A stretch of 43,291 nucleotides of DNA. Origin: Bacillota bacterium. Its GTDB lineage: Bacteria; Bacillota; Sulfobacillia; Symbiobacteriales; Symbiobacteriaceae. This document shows positions 1 to 7,840 of this stretch, piece after piece. The notes below the pieces were generated by a model. That model worked only from the letters and a program-made list of their open reading frames with translations. It was not told the DNA's origin and did not search any database. The stretch is from the NCBI GenBank assembly GCA_023623185.1, contig JAMNXV010000226.1:1-43291 (forward strand), read 5' to 3'. Position 1 is the stretch's first letter. Every line of letters begins with the position of its first letter. A program made the position numbers and the translations under genes.

Positions 1-408
1 ACGGCCGTGGGGCCCCGGCGGCTGAAGGCGGCGGACCTGAAAACCCTGCCCTACCCGGGCTTCCCCACCGACATGCAGCCGCAGATGATGGCGCTGATGG
101 CCGCGGCCGATGGGACGAGCATCATCACCGAAACGATCTTCGAGAACCGGTTCAAGGTGGCCGACGAGCTGCGCCGGATGGGGGCGAACATCAAGACCGA
201 GGGGCGCACCGCGGTGGTGCAGGGGGTGCCGTCGCTCTCGGGGGCGACGGTGGTCTGCCCGGCCCTGCGGGAGGGGATGGCCCTCATCCTCGCCGGCCTG
301 GTGGCCGAGGGCGAGACCACCATCGACGAGATTTACCACATCGACCGGGGATACCAGCACCTGGACCAGAAGCTGACCCAGCTGGGGGCGACGATCGTTC
401 GGCAGTAG
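1..408 (+). CDS. murA: UDP-N-acetylglucosamine 1-carboxyvinyltransferase (MurA), C-terminal part
   Basis: This is the C-terminal ~135 residues of MurA, which transfers enolpyruvate from PEP to UDP-GlcNAc in the first committed step of peptidoglycan synthesis in the cytoplasm. The reading frame is open from base 1, so the 5' part lies outside the window. Seen in the sequence are the family signatures YPGFPTDMQPQ, ETIFENRF and the near-terminal IDRGYQHLDQKL. The active-site Cys region would lie upstream and cannot be checked. The gene sits just before the divIB-ftsA-ftsZ genes, as expected for a division and cell-wall cluster. Which MurA paralogue (MurA or MurZ) this is cannot be decided from the fragment. 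Confidence 0.96.
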   Translation, partial: TAVGPRRLKAADLKTLPYPGFPTDMQPQMMALMAAADGTSIITETIFENRFKVADELRRMGANIKTEGRTAVVQGVPSLSGATVVCPALREGMALILAGLVAEGETTIDEIYHIDRGYQHLDQKLTQLGATIVRQ

Positions 409-442
409 GGAATCGGGACCGGCGCAGGCTGGTCCCGATTCC
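409..442 (+). terminator. hairpin after murA
   Basis: A perfect 12-bp inverted repeat (GGAATCGGGACC at 409-420, GGTCCCGATTCC at 431-442) with a 10-nt loop starts directly after the murA stop codon. It is followed only by GCGCGTTT, so the U-tract is poor. It probably terminates or stabilises the murA transcript. Confidence 0.6.
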
Positions 443-574
443 GCGCGTTTAAGCCTGTCCCCGTCCGCATATCTATTGGCAGGCCCATCGCGACGGACCG
501 TGCGCTGAGGGGAAGGCGGCCTCCGGCACCCCGCGCGGGCTTACGGGCTACACCAGACAAAGGAGGGCCAGGTT

Positions 575-1816
575 ATGGGACGCCCGCTCATCGAGATCGA
601 TCCGACCAAACCCATCTCGGAGTACCACGAGGTGCTCCAGAACCGCTGGCACCCGGACATCCCGGCTGTGGCCAGCGTGCGGCCGGGCGAGGTGTTCACC
701 GTGGAATGCCCCGACTGGACCGGCGGACAGGTGCGGAACGACGACTCGGCCACCGACATCCGCGACATGGAGCTCTCGCCAAACCACCACCTCACCGGCC
801 CCATCGAGGTGGCCGGCGCCGAGCCCGGCGACCTGCTCGTCGTCGACATCCTGGACATCGGCCCGCACCCGAAGCAGAAGTGGGGCTACACCGGCATCTT
901 CTGCAAGCACAACGGCGGCGGCTTCCTCACCGACCACTTCCCCCACGCCCACAAGGCCATCTGGGAGTTCGACGGCGTGTGGGCCCGCTCCCGCCACGTG
1001 CCCGGCGTGCGCATCCCCTACCTGGCGCATCCCGGCATCCTGGGCACCGCGCCCTCGCACGAGCTGCTGGCCCGCTGGAATGAGCGGGAGCGCCGGCTCA
1101 TCGCCCAGAATCCCGAGCGGGTGCCGCCGCTGGCCCTGCCGCCCGAGCCCCGCAACGCCGTGCTCAGCTCGCTGCGGCCCGGCACGCCGGAGTACGAGCG
1201 GGTGGCCCGCGAAGCCGCCCGCACCATTCCGCCCCGGGAGAACGGGGGCAACCGCGATATCAAGAACCTCACCCGCGGCTCCCGGGCCCTGCTGCCCGTA
1301 CATGTGAAGGGCGCGAAGCTCACGGTGGGGGACCTGCACTACAGCCAGGGCGACGGGGAGATCACCTTCTGCGGCGCCATCGAGATGCCCGGCTACATCA
1401 CCATGTGCGTCGACCTGATCAAGGACGGCATGAACAAGTACAACCTGCAGCACGCCGTCTTCCAGCCCAGTTTCACCGAGCCCCGCTTCTCCAGCTACAT
1501 CGTGTTCGAGGGTTACTCGGTGGACGAGGAGGACCGGCAGTACTACCTGGATGCGCACGTGGCCTACCGGCGGGCCTGCCTGGAGGCGATCAACTACCTG
1601 AAGAGCTTCGGCTACACCGGCGAGGAGGCGTACATGATCCTGGGGACGGCACCCATCGAGGGCCGCATCAGCGCCATCGTCGACATCCCCAACGCCTGCT
1701 GCACGCTCTGGCTGCCCACGGAGATCTTCGAGTTCGACATCCGCCCGAAGAAGGAAGGCCCTGTGCGGGTGGTGAGCGGCGGCAACCTGCCCACGGCGAT
1801 CTGGAACGAAAGGTAA
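575..1816 (+). CDS. fmdA: formamidase (acetamidase/formamidase family)
   Basis: A 413-residue cytoplasmic amidase that hydrolyses formamide, and possibly other short amides, to formate and ammonia. The protein is colinear with formamidases of the FmdA/AmdA family and of the usual size (about 400-410 residues). Recognisable stretches include the N-terminal RPLIEIDPTKPISEY, WTGGQVRNDDSA, SPNHHLTGPIEVAGAEPGD, the KWGYTGIF region, and the EITFCGAIEMPGYITM core near residues 265-280. The ATG at 575 follows a good ribosome site (AGGAGGG at 561-567). The gene stands alone between two hairpins, which suggests its own transcription unit. It is not part of the conserved division cluster it interrupts, so it was probably inserted there. 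Substrate range is inferred from family membership. Confidence 0.9.
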   Translation: MGRPLIEIDPTKPISEYHEVLQNRWHPDIPAVASVRPGEVFTVECPDWTGGQVRNDDSATDIRDMELSPNHHLTGPIEVAGAEPGDLLVVDILDIGPHPKQKWGYTGIFCKHNGGGFLTDHFPHAHKAIWEFDGVWARSRHVPGVRIPYLAHPGILGTAPSHELLARWNERERRLIAQNPERVPPLALPPEPRNAVLSSLRPGTPEYERVAREAARTIPPRENGGNRDIKNLTRGSRALLPVHVKGAKLTVGDLHYSQGDGEITFCGAIEMPGYITMCVDLIKDGMNKYNLQHAVFQPSFTEPRFSSYIVFEGYSVDEEDRQYYLDAHVAYRRACLEAINYLKSFGYTGEEAYMILGTAPIEGRISAIVDIPNACCTLWLPTEIFEFDIRPKKEGPVRVVSGGNLPTAIWNER

Positions 1817-1827
1817 GATGTGGGGAG

Positions 1828-1856
1828 GCGGGCCCTGCACCTGGTGCAGGGCCCGC
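1828..1856 (+). terminator. hairpin after the formamidase gene
   Basis: A strong GC stem (GCGGGCCCTGCA at 1828-1839 with TGCAGGGCCCGC at 1845-1856) begins 11 bp after the formamidase stop codon. There is no clear U-tract (ACCGTCTGTATCT follows), so it is terminator-like rather than a textbook terminator. Confidence 0.6.
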
Positions 1857-1998
1857 ACCGTCTGTATCTGGGAGAGCGGTGGCCGCCCCGGCCGCCCGTG
1901 CCCGCGCCCGGGCCTGCGCGATCCCCTCCCCATGCAGGAAAATGCAGCCACTGGAGTGAAAACGTACTGCGAGCCGTGTGCCACGGAGGTGACGAGCC

Positions 1999-2877
1999 AT
2001 GACTCGTGTATGCTTCATCGTCAACCCCGTTGCCGGGCGCGGGCAGGGTCTGGCCCGCTGGAAGAGAATCGAGCCGCTGGCCGCCCGGCTGGGAGAGTAC
2101 GGCGTCAAGTTCACCGAGGGTCCCGGAGATGGCACCGAACTGGCACGGTTAGCAGTGAAGGAAGGATACGACCGGGTGGTTTCCCTGGGCGGCGACGGCA
2201 CCCTCAACGAGGTGGGAAACGGCCTCGTGGGGACCGACGCGGCTCTGGCCGTCATTCCGGCGGGCACGGGCAACGACTGGGTTCGCACCACCGGCGTCCC
2301 GACCGATCCGGAGGCGGGCTGCCGGCTGGCGTTCGGGGGCCGGGTTGCCAGGATGGATGTGGGCGTGGCCCACGGCTACCGCTACTTCTTCAACGCGGCC
2401 GGCTTCGGCTTCGACGCGGAGGTGTGCGCACGCGTCAACACCTATGGGGAGCGGTTCCGGAAACTCAGCTACGTACGGGGGGTGTTCGACACCCTCTTTC
2501 ATTTCACCGGTGTGCCGGTGGACGTGGAGATCGACGGCGAGAAGCGCCGCCTCGACCGCGTGCTGCTGCTCGCCGTGGGCATAGGCCGCTACTTCGGCGG
2601 CGGGATGAAGGTCTTTCCCGAGGCCGAGATCGCCGACGGGCTCCTGGAAATCGCCTGGGGCGAGGACCTCGGCCGGCTGGAGCTGCTCCGGCTCGTGACC
2701 TTGATTTACGGCGGCAACCACGTCGGCCACCCGAAGGTGCGCATGATGCGCGGGCGGAAGGTGACGGCCGACTCGCCCGAGCAGGTGGTCTTCCAGCTGG
2801 ACGGCGATGTGATCGGCCACCTGCCGGTGAGCTTCGAGATCCTGCCTGCCGCCCTGAATGTGGTGCTGCCTGTATGA
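1999..2877 (+). CDS. diacylglycerol kinase family lipid kinase (YegS/BmrU/DgkB type)
   Basis: A 292-residue soluble lipid kinase of the DAGK catalytic-domain family. Members phosphorylate diacylglycerol or related lipids with ATP at the membrane surface and feed phosphatidate back into phospholipid synthesis. The N-terminal VCFIVNPVAGRGQG nucleotide-binding segment, the GGDGTLNEV glycine-rich loop at residues 64-72 and the GTGNDW motif near residue 90 are all visible. The later region contains DVGVAHG, NAAGFGFDAEV and a C-terminal QLDGD, all typical of the family. ATG 1999 is preceded by GGAGGT at 1985-1990. The gene is not in an obvious operon; a possible promoter for the next cluster lies just after it. 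Whether it is the essential DgkB-type enzyme or a YegS-like paralogue cannot be told here. Confidence 0.9.
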   Translation: MTRVCFIVNPVAGRGQGLARWKRIEPLAARLGEYGVKFTEGPGDGTELARLAVKEGYDRVVSLGGDGTLNEVGNGLVGTDAALAVIPAGTGNDWVRTTGVPTDPEAGCRLAFGGRVARMDVGVAHGYRYFFNAAGFGFDAEVCARVNTYGERFRKLSYVRGVFDTLFHFTGVPVDVEIDGEKRRLDRVLLLAVGIGRYFGGGMKVFPEAEIADGLLEIAWGEDLGRLELLRLVTLIYGGNHVGHPKVRMMRGRKVTADSPEQVVFQLDGDVIGHLPVSFEILPAALNVVLPV

Positions 2878-2902
2878 TGATGATATGTCAGAATCTGAAG
2901 GG

Positions 2903-2931
2903 GTCGGCATGGAGCGGGGCTGGAGTATAAT
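2903..2931 (+). promoter_or_regulatory. possible sigma-A promoter for the divIB-ftsA group
   Basis: A perfect TATAAT lies at 2926-2931, about 37 bp before the divIB start, in an otherwise GC-rich 90-bp gap. The corresponding -35 position (GTCGGC or thereabouts) is a poor match, so only the -10 element supports this call. Confidence 0.4.
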
Positions 2932-2967
2932 TGAAGCTGCGGTTCTGCGGGGAGGGGCGGTGACGGT

Positions 2968-3747
2968 GTGACGACGAGCGCAGTGCGGATGAAGGGGAAG
3001 GGGGCGGCGCGGCCGCGCAGCCGGTGGGGCTTCGTGATGGCCCTCGCCGTACTTCTGGGCATCTGCCTGTTCGCCGCTTACCGCTCGGCCCTCTTCCGGC
3101 TGGAGCGCGTGCAGATCGCCGGGAACCGGCGGCTCAGCCAGGCCGAGGTGATGGCGATCGCGGGTGTGATGCCCGGCGACCTGAAGTGGGAGGTGCCGGA
3201 GGGGCGCGTCCGACAGCGGCTGCTGGCCGATCCCTGGGTGGAGTCGGCGCAGGTCACCTGGCGCGGCAACGCGCTGGTCATCACCGTTTCGGAGCGGGAG
3301 CCGCTGGCCCTGCTGCAGTACCACGGGCGCTTCTACCTGATGCTGGACGCCGACGGGCGCGTCCTCGGCCAGCGGCTGCTGGAGGAGGGGGAGCGGCTGC
3401 CGGTGGTCAGCGGCGTGGCCGTGGACCGCGCGCTGCGCGGCGACGTGCTGGACGATCTGGGCCTGAAGGACGCCCTGACCCTGCTCTGGTGGACCGGCGA
3501 TCCGCTGCTGGAGCAGCTTTCGGAGGTGCACGTGCGCGAGGACCGCTACCTGCGGCTTTACCTCACCGGCGGCACCACGGTGGAGGTCGGGATACTGCCC
3601 GACGACGCCGCCCGTCGGCAGGAGCACATCCAGACGCAGCTCAGGGGGCTGCTGGACCAGCTCGACCGGGTTCCGCCGTCCGCGCGCTCCACCTGTCAGA
3701 TCGACCTCCGGGTGTTCGGCAAGGTGCTGGCACAGGGGTGCCAATAA
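2968..3747 (+). CDS. divIB: cell division protein DivIB/FtsQ
   Basis: A 259-residue bitopic membrane protein of the divisome, which bridges early and late division proteins and works with FtsL and DivIC. It has a basic cytoplasmic N-terminus (about residues 1-25), one transmembrane segment (about 26-46), a POTRA domain starting at FRLERVQIAGNRRLS and running through the WVESAQVTWRGNALVITVSEREPLALL block, and a C-terminal FtsQ-type beta domain. The start is GTG 2968, preceded by GGAGGGGCGG at 2951-2960; a later in-frame ATG would shorten the basic tail. It is followed after 15 bp by the DUF881 gene. Family and position in the division cluster agree, so the assignment is firm although FtsQ proteins diverge strongly in sequence. 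Confidence 0.92.
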   Translation: MTTSAVRMKGKGAARPRSRWGFVMALAVLLGICLFAAYRSALFRLERVQIAGNRRLSQAEVMAIAGVMPGDLKWEVPEGRVRQRLLADPWVESAQVTWRGNALVITVSEREPLALLQYHGRFYLMLDADGRVLGQRLLEEGERLPVVSGVAVDRALRGDVLDDLGLKDALTLLWWTGDPLLEQLSEVHVREDRYLRLYLTGGTTVEVGILPDDAARRQEHIQTQLRGLLDQLDRVPPSARSTCQIDLRVFGKVLAQGCQ

Positions 3748-3762
3748 TGCGGGGGTGAGGCC

Positions 3763-4491
3763 ATGACCACACAGCTGAGGAGGATGCCCTGGGCGACGGC
3801 ACTGGTCGGGGTCGCCCTGGGTCTCATGCTTTCGATGCAGTTCAAGGTGCAGCGCCAGGTGGCCCTGGCCGACCTGGCCGCGGTGCAGCGCACGGAAGAG
3901 CTGGTCGCGCAGCTGGCCAGCGCCGAGGCGCTCCGCGACGAGCTCGCCGCAGAGGTGGAGTTCCTGCGCCAGCAGCAGCTCATCTCGGTCAAGACGCAGA
4001 ACGAGTACCAGGCCCTGGCGGAGCGGCTGGAGCAGGCGCAGATCCACGCCGGGCTGCTGCCCCTGCAGGGACCCGGTGTCACGGTCGTCATGGCCGACTC
4101 GGTGCTGCCGGCCACCCCGGGGGAGAACGCCAACAACTTCATCATCCACGACGAGGACGTGCTGCGGGTCATCAACGAGCTGCAGGCGGCCGGCGCCGAG
4201 GCCATCGCCATCAACGGGCAGCGGGTGACGGGCCGGACCGAGATCCGCTGCACGGGCCCCGTGGTCACCATCAATGGCGTGCGCACCGCGCCCCCGCTCA
4301 ACATCGTGGCCATCGGCAACCCGGACGAACTGGAGCGGGCCATCACGATGAAGGGCGGCGTGGCCGAGTCGCTGCGCTACTGGGGCATTCAGGTGTCGGT
4401 CAAGAAGGAGGCTGTGGTCCGGGTGCCCGCATATACGGCCCGGCTGCGGCTGGACTACGCCCAGCCGATCCTCGAGGAGGTCGCACCCTGA
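3763..4491 (+). CDS. DUF881 family protein (YlxW/YlxX-like)
   Basis: A 242-residue protein with one N-terminal membrane anchor (TALVGVALGLMLSMQF, about residues 9-26), then a coiled-coil stretch rich in Ala, Glu, Leu and Gln (about 30-90), then the DUF881 domain. That domain includes LLPLQGPGVTVVMADS, the NNFIIHDEDVLRVINELQAAGAEAIAINGQRV block and a C-terminal segment ending in VRVPAYTARLRLDYAQP. In B. subtilis the related ylxW and ylxX lie between divIB and sbp, exactly as here, but only one copy is present. The biochemical role is unknown; the context suggests a link to division or the cell envelope. ATG 3763 has GGGGGTGAGG upstream, and only 1 bp separates it from sbp. Confidence 0.85.
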   Translation: MTTQLRRMPWATALVGVALGLMLSMQFKVQRQVALADLAAVQRTEELVAQLASAEALRDELAAEVEFLRQQQLISVKTQNEYQALAERLEQAQIHAGLLPLQGPGVTVVMADSVLPATPGENANNFIIHDEDVLRVINELQAAGAEAIAINGQRVTGRTEIRCTGPVVTINGVRTAPPLNIVAIGNPDELERAITMKGGVAESLRYWGIQVSVKKEAVVRVPAYTARLRLDYAQPILEEVAP

Positions 4492-4492
4492 C

Positions 4493-4879
4493 ATGTGGAT
4501 TATTATTGTAGGTTTCATCGCGGGGATTCTCATTGGCATCCTGTCGCCCTTCACGCTGCCCGTCGCCTACGCCCGCTACCTGTCCATCGCCGTGCTGGCG
4601 GCCCTCGACACCACCTTCGGCGGGCTGCGGGCCAGCCTGGAAGGGACATATGACAACACCATCTTCATCACCGGGTTCTTCACCAACGTGCTGCTGGCCG
4701 CCGGTCTGGTCTACCTGGGCGACCGCATCGGCGTCGAGAACCTCTACCTGGCCGGCGTGGTGGCCATGGGCATCCGGATGTTCCAGAACCTCGGCATCAT
4801 CCGGCGGCTGGTCCTGCAGCGGTGGGGGTTCTTCCAGCGGGACGAGGAGACGCTTTCGCACCACGGCCTTCAGGACTGA
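4493..4879 (+). CDS. sbp: small basic protein Sbp (DUF1290)
   Basis: A 128-residue integral membrane protein with about three to four hydrophobic segments. It begins WIIIVGFIAGILIGIL and contains the conserved LDTTFGGLRASLEGTYDN and FITGFFTNVLLAAGLVYLGDRIG stretches of the DUF1290/Sbp family. In B. subtilis, sbp lies immediately before ftsA and its function is not established. Here the gene starts 1 bp after the DUF881 stop codon, so the two are probably translationally coupled. A hairpin separates it from ftsA. Identification rests on the conserved sequence and the conserved position. Confidence 0.9.
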   Translation: MWIIIVGFIAGILIGILSPFTLPVAYARYLSIAVLAALDTTFGGLRASLEGTYDNTIFITGFFTNVLLAAGLVYLGDRIGVENLYLAGVVAMGIRMFQNLGIIRRLVLQRWGFFQRDEETLSHHGLQD

Positions 4880-4880
4880 G

Positions 4881-4918
4881 CGCGCAGCCCGGGCTTCTCC
4901 AAAGAAGCGGGCTGCGCG
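4881..4918 (+). terminator. hairpin between sbp and ftsA
   Basis: CGCGCAGCCC (4881-4890) pairs with GGGCTGCGCG (4909-4918), and an inner GCTTC/GAAGC stem (4893-4897, 4904-4908) sits across a 2-nt bulge. Only TTCCACC follows. It could be a partial terminator or processing site that sets ftsAZ expression apart from the upstream genes. Confidence 0.55.
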
Positions 4919-4985
4919 TTCCACCATCTGCTCCCAAGAATTATAGCGTCACCCATTATCAGGAGGAGGATTCGCTTCTCTGGCG

Positions 4986-6281
4986 TTGAATGAAGTTAAG
5001 AAGTGCACGCATGATGCCAGAGTGGAGGGGGCCGGCTCTGTGGCGGAGAACCTGGTTCTGGGTCTGGATGCCGGCAGCACCCACGTGGCGGCCGCCCTGG
5101 CAGAAGTGGCGGAGGACGGGGAGCCGCGGGTGATCGGCGTCGGACTCGTGCCGTCCACCGGGGTCTACCGGGGGCTGATCAGCGACCTCGGCGCAGCGGC
5201 GCAGGAGATGCGCAAGGCCGCAGAAGCCGCCTGTGCGATGGCCGATCGTCCGAAGGTAGACCGGGCCGTCATCTCCATCTCCGGCGCCCACCTCCGTTCC
5301 GAGGTCGGCGCGGCGGCGATCGCGGTGCCCCGGCCGGCTGCAGGGGTGACACCGGAGTTGGTGCGCCGGGTGCTCGACGCGGCGGCCGAGGCGGTGGAGC
5401 CCCGGGCGGGCCGTGAGCGGGTGCACGTGGTGCCCCGCAGCTACCAGCTGGATGGCAGCGTGCCCCTCCGGGATCCGATCGGCCTGTGCGGGCGGACGCT
5501 CGCCGCCGAGGTGCAGGTGGTCACCGGCGATGCGCTGCAGGTGCAGAACCACCTGCGGGCCGCCAGCGAGGCGGGCATGGAGGTGGCCGACTACCTGGTG
5601 GCCGTGCGGGCGGCCGGCGAGGCGGTGCTCACGCCGGAGGAGCGCGACGAGGGCGTCCTGCTGCTGGACATGGGCGGCGGAACGACCGGCGTCGCGGTTT
5701 ACGAACTGGGACATCTCTTCCACCTGGCGGTTCTGCCCGTCGGTGGCGACCATATCACCCACGACCTGGCGACCGTGCTCCGCATTCCGGTGGAGACGGC
5801 CGAGCGGTTGAAGCGGGAGCGGGGCTGGGCCACGCCCAGCCTGGCGGCGGACGCCAGCGTTACCGTGCCCAGCCCTTCGGGGCTGAACACCCACGAAGTC
5901 AGTGAGAAATACGTGGCTGAGATCATCGCCTCGCGGGTGGAGGAGATCCTCCAGATGGCGGCGGCCGCGGTCAAGCGATCGGGCTACGCCGGCCTCTTTC
6001 CCGCCGGGCTGGTGCTCACCGGCGGTGGAAGCCGCCTGCGCGGGCTTGCCGCTTATGCCGGCGACTGCCTCAACCTGAAGAGCCGCATCGGCACGCCTGC
6101 GGATTCCCTGGCTGCCGAACCCGAGATGGCCGCGGCGGCCGGGCTCGCATTGTGGGGTGCGCGGGCCGCGCTGGAGGCCCCGGAGAGCGGGGAGCCAGGC
6201 GACCCGCCCGAGGCTCCGGCCCTGGCAAGGCCGGCGCGAGCAGGACGGTTACGGGACTGGCTGAAAGCCCTGTTCCACTAG
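4986..6281 (+). CDS. ftsA: cell division protein FtsA
   Basis: An actin-like ATPase (431 residues from this start) that anchors FtsZ filaments to the membrane. The actin-fold phosphate loops are visible: LGLDAGSTHVAAAL near the N-terminus, LLLDMGGGTTGVAVYE in the middle and LVLTGGGSRLRGL near the C-terminus. The end (RLRDWLKALFH) looks like the amphipathic membrane-targeting helix. The start is uncertain. An AGGAGGAGGA site at 4961-4970 is best spaced for an in-frame CTG at 4980, with TTG 4986 next. An in-frame GTG at 5040 with its own GGAGGGGG (5024-5031) would start just before the conserved domain. ftsZ follows directly. Confidence 0.94.
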   Translation: MNEVKKCTHDARVEGAGSVAENLVLGLDAGSTHVAAALAEVAEDGEPRVIGVGLVPSTGVYRGLISDLGAAAQEMRKAAEAACAMADRPKVDRAVISISGAHLRSEVGAAAIAVPRPAAGVTPELVRRVLDAAAEAVEPRAGRERVHVVPRSYQLDGSVPLRDPIGLCGRTLAAEVQVVTGDALQVQNHLRAASEAGMEVADYLVAVRAAGEAVLTPEERDEGVLLLDMGGGTTGVAVYELGHLFHLAVLPVGGDHITHDLATVLRIPVETAERLKRERGWATPSLAADASVTVPSPSGLNTHEVSEKYVAEIIASRVEEILQMAAAAVKRSGYAGLFPAGLVLTGGGSRLRGLAAYAGDCLNLKSRIGTPADSLAAEPEMAAAAGLALWGARAALEAPESGEPGDPPEAPALARPARAGRLRDWLKALFH

Positions 6282-6305
6282 CGCCACGTGAGGAGGATCA
6301 CAGTC

Positions 6306-7364
6306 GTGAACGATTATGAGCCGGGGTTTGAGCAGTTAGCCTGTATCAAGGTCATCGGCGTTGGTGGCGGCGGCAACAACGCGGTCAACCGCATGATTTC
6401 GGCCGGCCTCCAGGGCGTCGATTTCGTCGCAGTCAATACGGATGCGCAGGCGCTGAAGAACGCGCAGGCCCCGACGCGGCTCCAGATCGGCGCCAAGCTG
6501 ACCAAGGGCCTGGGGGCCGGGGCCGACCCGGAGATCGGCAACCGGGCGGCCGAGGAGAGCCGTGAGGAGATCGCCAACGCCCTGCGGGGCGCCGACATGG
6601 TCTTCGTGACCGCGGGCATGGGCGGCGGCACGGGCACCGGCGCGGCGCCCGTGGTGGCCGAGATCGCGAAGGAGCTCGGCGCGCTCACCGTCGGCGTCGT
6701 CACCAAGCCCTTCACCTTCGAGGGCAAGAAGCGGGCCATGCAGGCCGAGAAGGGCATCCAGAACCTGAAGCAGAAGGTCGACACCCTGATCACCATCCCC
6801 AACGACCGGCTGCTGCAGGTGGTGGACAAGAAGACCAGCCTGATGGAGGCCTTCCGCACGGCCGACGACGTGCTGCGCCAGGGCGTGCAGGGCATCTCCG
6901 ACCTGATCGCGGTGCCGGGCCTGATCAACCTGGACTTCGCCGACGTGCGCACGATCATGTCCAACACCGGCTCCGCCTTGATGGGCATCGGCGTGGGCAG
7001 CGGCGACTCCCGCGCGGCCGACGCGGCCCGTGCAGCCATTTCGAGCCCGCTCCTGGAGACCACCATCGAAGGGGCCAAGGGCGTGCTGCTCAACATCACC
7101 GGCGGCGCCGACCTGGGGCTGATGGAGGTTAACGAGGCGGCGGAGATCATCGCCCAGGCCGCCGATCCCGAGGCCACCATCATCTTCGGCGCGGTCATCG
7201 ACGAGTCGATTCAGGATGAGATCCGGGTGACGGTCATCGCCACCGGCTTCGGCGACGGCGAGTTCCCCGCCTGGGGCCGCCGTCGGCCCGGTCAGGTGGG
7301 CGAGGTCAAGCCCGTCGTGGACGAGCTGGACATCCCGGCGTTCCTGCGCCGCAAGCCGCAGTAG
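6306..7364 (+). CDS. ftsZ: cell division protein FtsZ
   Basis: A tubulin-like GTPase, 352 residues, which forms the cytokinetic ring. Visible are [17 protein letters not shown], the [11 protein letters not shown] stretch, the tubulin signature GGGTGTG at residues 106-112, the TIPNDRLL segment and the T7-loop region [11 protein letters not shown]. The C-terminal linker is very short and ends in the conserved LDIPAFLRR tail that binds FtsA and SepF. GTG 6306 is the start because GAGGAGGA at 6290-6297 is correctly spaced for it; the upstream in-frame GTG at 6288 lies inside that ribosome site. The gene is followed by a strong terminator, which ends the division cluster. Confidence 0.98.
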   Translation: MNDYEPGFEQLACIKVIGVGGGGNNAVNRMISAGLQGVDFVAVNTDAQALKNAQAPTRLQIGAKLTKGLGAGADPEIGNRAAEESREEIANALRGADMVFVTAGMGGGTGTGAAPVVAEIAKELGALTVGVVTKPFTFEGKKRAMQAEKGIQNLKQKVDTLITIPNDRLLQVVDKKTSLMEAFRTADDVLRQGVQGISDLIAVPGLINLDFADVRTIMSNTGSALMGIGVGSGDSRAADAARAAISSPLLETTIEGAKGVLLNITGGADLGLMEVNEAAEIIAQAADPEATIIFGAVIDESIQDEIRVTVIATGFGDGEFPAWGRRRPGQVGEVKPVVDELDIPAFLRRKPQ

Positions 7365-7382
7365 CAGACCGCAGCGTTGAGG

Positions 7383-7410
7383 GGCGCCCCCGCGAGGGGG
7401 GCGCCTTTTT
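7383..7410 (+). terminator. intrinsic terminator of ftsZ
   Basis: GGCGCCCCC (7383-7391) pairs with GGGGGCGCC (7397-7405) across a 5-nt loop and is followed at once by TTTTT (7406-7410). A textbook rho-independent terminator. Confidence 0.92.
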
Positions 7411-7492
7411 CGCGCGTCTGGCGTGCGACGTACACGGGGCGCTGCCTGCGCGGCCGTTGAGGTGGTGCTGGGCGCCGATGGCCGGCGGGAGC

Positions 7493-7604
7493 GGGTCGTG
7501 ATGCCCTTGGTGCGCCATCCGTTCTGTTCGTGCTCAGTGTGGGTGGGACGGGTCGTGATGCCCCTGTGCGCGATCTGTTCTGTTCGTCTTCAGTGTTGCC
7601 CGGG
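7493..7604 (+). repeat. 57-bp direct repeat, left arm of intergenic array A
   Basis: Two tandem units with a 57-bp period: GGGTCGTGATGCCC occurs at 7493-7506 and 7550-7563, and TTCTGTTCG occurs at 7522-7530 and 7578-7586. After the second motif come GTGCTCAGTGTGGG and GTCTTCAGTGTTGCC. The TCTGTTCG core also occurs in inverted orientation downstream (7636-7840) and in a second intergenic region at 19902-20281. No protein-like frame is supported here. Confidence 0.8.
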
Positions 7605-7635
7605 GCGGGAGGAGAGACCCTACCGTGTCCGGCGC

Positions 7636-7840
7636 CCACCAGGAGATGCGAATAGATCCGTTCCGAGTGGGAGATGGGCCTGCGGTTGCGGGCCACAGCG
7701 AATGCGAACAGAGCGGGCGCTTACGAGAAAGACAGGCCAACCGGAGGTCACCCACAGCGAACACGAACAGAAAGGATAGGTCCGGGAGAGACAGGGCAGC
7801 CAGAGGCGACCCACAGGCCGGGGTGATTCGACAGAAAGCG
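7636..7840 (-). repeat. 57-59 bp repeats, right (inverted) arm of intergenic array A
   Basis: The same core in reverse orientation. The two clear copies are CCACAGCGAATGCGAACAGA (7693-7712) and CCACAGCGAACACGAACAGA (7752-7771), 59 bp apart. A degenerate copy ending GCGAATAGA lies at about 7636-7656, and a broken one begins CCACAG at 7811, exactly 59 bp after the second clear copy. The 57-59 bp spacing matches that of the left arm. The region between ftsZ and spoIIGA contains no other gene that I can support. Confidence 0.78.
7827..7833 (-). promoter_or_regulatory. possible Spo0A box upstream of spoIIGA
   Basis: TTCGACA at 7827-7833 is the exact reverse complement of the Spo0A-box consensus TGTCGAA. 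B. subtilis spoIIG transcription is activated by Spo0A, so the location about 110 bp before the gene is plausible. A 7-bp match can occur by chance, and this one lies within the last degenerate repeat unit of array A. Confidence 0.35.

Noticed and set aside
548-4554. Long minus-strand open frames opposite formamidase and divIB/DUF881 (548-1984 and 2149-4554)
   Set aside because: They are antisense to clear genes, lack family motifs and have His/Gln/Leu/Gly-rich compositions typical of shadows in very GC-rich DNA.
6288-6305. FtsZ start at GTG 6288
   Set aside because: This GTG overlaps the ribosome site GAGGAGGA, which is correctly spaced for GTG 6306, where the conserved N-terminal region begins.
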